Shown here: piece after piece, positions 59,793-64,000 of the stretch
Layout: every line of letters starts with the position of its first letter
Numbering within the stretch: the first letter of the stretch is position 1
Virus record (IMG/VR): IMGVR_UViG_3300030099_008235
Coordinates: 1 to 64,000 of that record
DNA length: 64,000 bases
Source of the DNA: a virus
Strand: one strand, 5' to 3'
The notes under the pieces: model-generated
What the model saw: the letters and a program-made list of their open reading frames with translations, nothing else
The model's database searches: none
Told to the model about the DNA's origin: nothing
Translations under genes and position numbers: made by a program

Positions 59793-60703
59793 ATGTAGTT
59801 TTGTTTCATAGAGGAAACTATTTAGCACACCGCCCGGATATGTCCGGGTTGCCTAAGCATATAGAATATTGTATCAAACAAATACGACGTACAAGCCCGG
59901 AGTTAAAAATATATTTTTTAACTAATTTAGATATTGAACAACCGCCAGATAATAACATTGTAATTGTTAATATACGAGAGCTTGAAGTTCCTGATATAAC
60001 AAATTATTTTGCGCATGATATACCTGAACACGTTCAACTATGGCAAACAGCTGTATTACGATTATTTTATATTGAACAATTCTTAGAAAAATATAATATT
60101 AGTGATGCTGTTCATTTTGATAATGATGTTTTAATTTTTTCTAATTTAAAAGATTTACTAACTAAATTTAGAAAGTTTAATTTTCTTATTACAGCTCATT
60201 TTGAAACAGAATATGTATTTGGTTTTAGTTATATTAAAAATAGTAAATCTCTTACACCTATTAATAATAAGTTATTAGACTTAATTAATTTACCATTTTC
60301 AGAATTACAAGCTCGAGTTGATAGCGAATGCCCTCATGAAATGAGGCTTATTAATTACATTAATACATCAAATAATAGTAAGTATATAGATCACCTTCCT
60401 GTAGTTGTTGAAGGACCAGGAAGCGATAATTTTGATATATTTCAAACAATATTTGACCCTTCTTCCTACGGTAAGCATATTGCTGGTTCACATTGCCTAG
60501 GTCCGCATAATAAACATTATGTTAAGACGCCTGATTGGCATGGTACAGAATTACATCATTATGCCGGTAAACAGATAAGCGACGGAAAAATAAAAGTAAT
60601 TTTTGATGGTAAATATCCTTTTTTATCTTATAATGATAAGACGTATACGATAAACAACCTTCATATACATAATAAAAACCTAAAAGAATTTTCAATATTA
60701 TGA
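59789..60703 (+). CDS. Putative glycosyltransferase (DxD type)
   Basis: 304 residues. LKIYFLTNLD, HVQLWQTAVLRLFYIEQFLEK and AVHFDNDVLIFSNL (DND metal motif near 112) suggest a GT-A transferase acting on surface glycans. The C-terminus carries ELHHYAGKQ. Coupled by 4-nt overlap to the genes before and after. Confidence 0.65.
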   Translation: MNVVLFHRGNYLAHRPDMSGLPKHIEYCIKQIRRTSPELKIYFLTNLDIEQPPDNNIVIVNIRELEVPDITNYFAHDIPEHVQLWQTAVLRLFYIEQFLEKYNISDAVHFDNDVLIFSNLKDLLTKFRKFNFLITAHFETEYVFGFSYIKNSKSLTPINNKLLDLINLPFSELQARVDSECPHEMRLINYINTSNNSKYIDHLPVVVEGPGSDNFDIFQTIFDPSSYGKHIAGSHCLGPHNKHYVKTPDWHGTELHHYAGKQISDGKIKVIFDGKYPFLSYNDKTYTINNLHIHNKNLKEFSIL

Positions 60704-61326
60704 TGCTAGATTTCGATAACCTTATTAAAAAATACAATATGAAAATAACTGGTGTTATTCATATTGGTGGTCATATTGGTAAAGAATATGATGAATATCA
60801 AAAAATAAAGACTATAGAACATATGGTCTTTTATGAGCCAGATCCAGATAACTTTAAAAAATTAAAAGCGAGAGTAGGTCATGATGAGAGAGTTTTTTGT
60901 ATTAATCGCGCTTTAGGTCCTTTTTCTTGTGAAGCAGATTTACATAGAGAGTATAATAATAATGGACAATCTAATTCATTATTAGAGCCATTTAAACATA
61001 CGCATATATATCCGGATATTGTATTTAATGAAAAACTTAAAGTTAAAGTTGATCCTTTAGATAGATATAAAACATCTTCTAAATTTAATTTTATTAATAT
61101 GGATGTACAAGGGGCTGAATTAAACGTATTGCTTGGGGCTTCAAAAACTCTTCATAATATAGATTATATTATGACTGAAGTTAATAGAGATGAATTATAT
61201 AAAAACTGCGCATTAATTGAAGATATAGATTATTTTCTCTCAAAATATAATTTTGAGAGAGTAGAGGAAGAATGGGATAGAGATAACCCGGTATGGGGCG
61301 ATGCTTTTTATGTCAAGAAAAAATGA
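60700..61326 (+). CDS. FkbM-family SAM-dependent methyltransferase
   Basis: 208 residues. GVIHIGGHIGKEYDEY (SAM motif I), VFYEPDPDNFKKL and FINMDVQGAELNVLLGA are FkbM hallmarks. It O-methylates sugars or polyketides; in glycan loci it caps or decorates sugars. The stop overlaps the next start. Confidence 0.85.
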   Translation: MMLDFDNLIKKYNMKITGVIHIGGHIGKEYDEYQKIKTIEHMVFYEPDPDNFKKLKARVGHDERVFCINRALGPFSCEADLHREYNNNGQSNSLLEPFKHTHIYPDIVFNEKLKVKVDPLDRYKTSSKFNFINMDVQGAELNVLLGASKTLHNIDYIMTEVNRDELYKNCALIEDIDYFLSKYNFERVEEEWDRDNPVWGDAFYVKKK

Positions 61327-62186
61327 ATCTAATATCAGGAGAAAAGCTTCAAGAGCTAGCTGATTTAACTATTATTTTTGAAGACCAGCGTCATGAAGAT
61401 TTATGGAAGGTTCAAATTCAAAACATAATATGTAAATATATAATATTACGGCCTGGTGACGAGATTCCTAAATCAGTTTTTAAAGCTAAATCTATCTTTG
61501 TATATACACATGCTCTTCCTTTATTTTTTGAAAGAATATTTCCATCATTAACAAAGCCAATAATATTATTATCACATAATTCAGACCATGGTGTTGATAA
61601 TAATTTTATCAAATATCTTGAAAGTGATAAAATTTCTAAATGGTTCTGTCAAAATAGATTAATTGAACATCCTAAATTATTTTCTTTTCCAATAGGCGTT
61701 GCAAATAGTCAGTGGGATCATGGTAATCAAATTCTTTTAAAAAGCATTATTGAAAAGAATTTCGCAAAAGAATTTTTAGTATACAAAAATTTTGATATTA
61801 GTACTAATTCTTATGAACGTAATTTATGTCATGCTATTACACAACGCAATGGCATACCTATGAGCTCAAAAACTGATATATCACAATACTGGGAAATGTT
61901 AGCAAAAAGTGTTTTTGTAATATCACCACCCGGTGGAGGTATTGATTGTCACCGTATATGGGAAGCACTTTATTTTAAAACTATACCAGTTATTCAATAT
62001 CATTCAAGCTTTTCACAATTTAAACATTTACCTATATTATTTGTAGAGTCGTGGGAAGATATAACAATACAGTATTTACGTAATAAGGCTTATACATTAG
62101 ACGTAAATTGGGATATAGAAGAACTTAAACTTGAATTTTGGAAAAATAGTTTAGTTGAAAATTATAAAACAGAAAGTAAAATATAA
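61323..62186 (+). CDS. Exostosin-like glycosyltransferase
   Basis: 287 residues from the ATG at 61323, which overlaps the methyltransferase stop (ATGA); a longer frame upstream is not needed. The C-terminal half has VISPPGGGIDCHRIWEALYF, KTIPVIQYHSSF, typical of exostosin-like enzymes. Third such gene of the locus. Substrate unknown. Confidence 0.68.
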   Translation: MNLISGEKLQELADLTIIFEDQRHEDLWKVQIQNIICKYIILRPGDEIPKSVFKAKSIFVYTHALPLFFERIFPSLTKPIILLSHNSDHGVDNNFIKYLESDKISKWFCQNRLIEHPKLFSFPIGVANSQWDHGNQILLKSIIEKNFAKEFLVYKNFDISTNSYERNLCHAITQRNGIPMSSKTDISQYWEMLAKSVFVISPPGGGIDCHRIWEALYFKTIPVIQYHSSFSQFKHLPILFVESWEDITIQYLRNKAYTLDVNWDIEELKLEFWKNSLVENYKTESKI

Positions 62187-62189
62187 AGG

Positions 62190-62771
62190 ATGATTATTAA
62201 AGAAGGTGTTTATGATGGTAAGTTAATACATGAAAGATTTGCTTACAAATATTTTAGAAAGCAAGTCGCTCCCTATGGTAATATTGTTGCATTTAAAGCT
62301 CCGATGTATGTAAAAGAAGAGCTTATTGATCTTGAAGATTCTTTGAGTAATGATTTTATCCATAGTCAAGATGCTATTAACTTTTGCTGGGAAATTCCTA
62401 ATTTATGTCCTTTTGGAGCTGTTTCTTTTCAAAGACTTTTTAATACTGCTATAGCAAATATTTTATCTAATATTATTAAAAAGCCTATTTTAGTAGATGG
62501 AGATGATTTACTTGTGCAAGATGAATTCGTTGGTAGTGACGGTAAGGTTAGAAAATCTGGTAAAGTTAGTGTTTCTATTACCTATTCTAAAGATAATATT
62601 GCTGTAGGTCATACAGGTATTAATATTGTAGCTGGTGAAAAAGCTCCTGGATTTGCTTATTCGTCAGATTTAAATGAAGAAACTGCTAACGAGTTTATGG
62701 GTGCAGTAATTGATTATTTTAATAATGAAGTTGCAGATCAATTTATTGCTACTACTAAAGTAATTGTATGA
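62190..62771 (+). CDS. DUF366-family protein
   Basis: 193 residues. YDGKLIHERFAYKYF, NIVAFKAPMYVKEELIDLED, FQRLFNTAIANIL, VDGDDLLV, KVSVSITY and the final VADQFIATTKV follow the DUF366 pattern as I remember it. DUF366 is related in fold to biotin/lipoate protein ligases; its reaction is unknown to me. An AAAGG lies just before the ATG. Its presence in a phage sugar locus is unusual. Confidence 0.6.
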   Translation: MIIKEGVYDGKLIHERFAYKYFRKQVAPYGNIVAFKAPMYVKEELIDLEDSLSNDFIHSQDAINFCWEIPNLCPFGAVSFQRLFNTAIANILSNIIKKPILVDGDDLLVQDEFVGSDGKVRKSGKVSVSITYSKDNIAVGHTGINIVAGEKAPGFAYSSDLNEETANEFMGAVIDYFNNEVADQFIATTKVIV

Positions 62772-63130
62772 ATTTTTTTCAACTGCAAAATAAACTATTT
62801 TATTCTAAGAAAGATAATGCTCAATATTTAGACGCAGAAGGTGAGCAAGCGTTTGTACCTTTCTTGTTTAATAGATGGCTTTCGTTTTATAACAACGATA
62901 TGTCTGTTTTTACTAATGAGACGTTAAATCGCTTTAGTACTATATTTGAAAATAAGCAAGACGCTTATAAATTATATTACTATTTGATACCTCGACTTAA
63001 ATTTAAGAAAATATCTTATATTAAGAAAGTTAAAAAAGATAAGGATGAGGAGGAAAATTTAAACTTAATAGCTAAAAATAAAAATATTTCAGTTAGAGAG
63101 TTGAAAGAATATATTTCAAATTATGAGTAA
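62768..63130 (+). CDS. Conserved phage protein, unknown
   Basis: 120 residues (MNFFQLQNKLFYSKKDNAQY). Aromatic helices FLFNRWLSFYNNDMSVF and YKLYYYLIPRLKFKKISYIK, then a Lys/Glu-rich linker and a small helix. Overlaps both neighbours by 4-8 nt. It looks like a replication-type accessory protein of T4-like phages rather than a glycan enzyme. Not identified. Confidence 0.55.
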   Translation: MNFFQLQNKLFYSKKDNAQYLDAEGEQAFVPFLFNRWLSFYNNDMSVFTNETLNRFSTIFENKQDAYKLYYYLIPRLKFKKISYIKKVKKDKDEEENLNLIAKNKNISVRELKEYISNYE

Positions 63131-64000
63131 AACAGCATTAGTATTAGGAGCCGGTGGATTTATTGGTAATAGTTTAGTTTCGCGTTTAAAGCAGGAAGGG
63201 TATTGGGTAAGAGGTGTAGATCTTAAACTACCTGAATATAGTAAAACAGAAGCTGATGAATTTATTTCAGGTAACATTGGAGATTTAAGAAGTCAGTCAA
63301 ATTGTGCTAAGGTAGTAAAATTTGATGGCGCTACTAGTAATTTTCATGGAAGAGTTCCGGAACAGTATAAGGAAACGTTTGATGAAATCTATCAACTAGC
63401 TGCAGATATGGGAGGCGCTGGCTTTATTTTTACAGGTGACAATGATGCTGATATTATGCATAATTCTGCAACTATTAATCTTAATATTTTGAATGCCGTT
63501 AAACAAATAAATGAATATAAAGGCGTTAATAATACAAAGATATTTTATAGTAGTAGTGCTTGTATGTATCCTGAGCATAATCAACTAGATCCAGATAATC
63601 CTAATTGTGAAGAATCATCAGCATACCCTGCTGATCCCGATTCGGAATATGGATGGGAAAAGCTTTTTAGTGAACGTTTATTTTTAGCTTATAATAGAAA
63701 TTACGATATACCGGTAAGAATAGCGCGCTTTCATAATATATTTGGACCGTTAGGTACTTGGGATGGTGGTAGAGAAAAGGCACCTGCAGCTATATGTCGA
63801 AAAGTTATTGAAGCTGAAGATGAAATTGAAATATGGGGTGATGGAAAACAAACGAGAAGCTTTTTATATATTGATGAATGTGTAGAAGGAATTAGGCGAC
63901 TAGTAGAATCAGATTTTATTGGACCTGTAAATATAGGTTCCGATGAAATGGTAACAATTAATCAACTTGTTGATATTGCTTGTAGTATCGAAAATAAAAA
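63123..64000 (+). CDS. GDP-mannose 3,5-epimerase-like protein, 3'-truncated
   Basis: 292 residues visible, frame open to the window end. Short-chain dehydrogenase fold: NAD motif GAGGFIG, SSSACMYPE (catalytic Cys), YGWEK (YxxxK) and KAPAAICRK (Cys/Lys pair). The Cys and Lys residues in these contexts are specific for GDP-mannose 3,5-epimerase, which makes GDP-L-galactose. It starts inside the preceding gene (8-nt overlap). Confidence 0.85.
   Translation, partial: MSKTALVLGAGGFIGNSLVSRLKQEGYWVRGVDLKLPEYSKTEADEFISGNIGDLRSQSNCAKVVKFDGATSNFHGRVPEQYKETFDEIYQLAADMGGAGFIFTGDNDADIMHNSATINLNILNAVKQINEYKGVNNTKIFYSSSACMYPEHNQLDPDNPNCEESSAYPADPDSEYGWEKLFSERLFLAYNRNYDIPVRIARFHNIFGPLGTWDGGREKAPAAICRKVIEAEDEIEIWGDGKQTRSFLYIDECVEGIRRLVESDFIGPVNIGSDEMVTINQLVDIACSIENK

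Noticed and set aside
59833-59848. GC-rich hairpin CCCGGA-TATG-TCCGGG as terminator
   Set aside because: It lies near the start of a glycosyltransferase gene and is not followed by a T run.

Overview
The window is a stretch of a T4-like myovirus genome: AT-rich, very compact, no ribosomal, integrase or recognisable tRNA genes. The T4 core set is clear: primase (gp61), RNase H, sliding clamp (gp45), ssDNA-binding protein (gp32), DnaB-type helicase (gp41), UvsX, DNA polymerase (gp43), gp46/gp47, late sigma factor (gp55), UvsW and a UvsY-like protein. The accessory set (PhoH, Hsp20, FolE/QueD/QueE/QueC, many glycosyltransferases, collar-type fibre proteins) is typical of marine T4-like phages of cyanobacteria or SAR11-type hosts. 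The host cannot be fixed from this sequence.

Layout. 1-15195 (+): virion tail or fibre genes, including two paralogous fibre pairs and a Thr/Pro-repeat protein, followed at 15207 by a glycosyltransferase. 16029-40609 (mostly -): the early replication/recombination block, interrupted by two lone plus-strand genes (17077 and 26691) that look like capsid-targeted proteins. 40634-48112 (+): a cassette of small or basic proteins whose N-termini resemble the T4 capsid-targeting sequence, plus enzyme-like members (PD-(D/E)XK-like, ligase-like nucleotidyltransferase, cytidylyltransferase-like, retropepsin-like). 48099-53103 (both strands): the preQ0 genes FolE, QueD and QueE with PhoH; QueC lies earlier at 28055. 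53119-64000 (+): a P-loop kinase-like gene, then a tightly overlapping glycan locus (glycosyltransferases, asparagine synthase-like protein, GT11 fucosyltransferase-like protein, FkbM methyltransferase, DUF366 protein, GDP-mannose 3,5-epimerase-like protein) that runs off the end.

Expression. Many genes on both strands carry an NNTAAATA box, a T4 late-promoter-like element, usually exactly 5 nt before the start codon, often overlapping the previous stop and usually without a Shine-Dalgarno sequence. This suggests leaderless or nearly leaderless late mRNAs. All five convergent gene pairs overlap at their 3' ends, and one terminator lies inside the opposing primase gene. No gap exceeds 300 bases. 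The largest (30230-30473) is GC-richer, ends in a strong minus-strand terminator and may encode a structured RNA.

How it fits together. The minus-strand genes copy and recombine the genome. The preQ0 genes probably supply a 7-deazaguanine for DNA modification, but the transferase is not in this window. gp55 would drive the late plus-strand virion and internal-protein genes. The glycan genes probably decorate virion proteins, host surface or DNA. All functional statements rest on reading motifs by eye; no database search was run.
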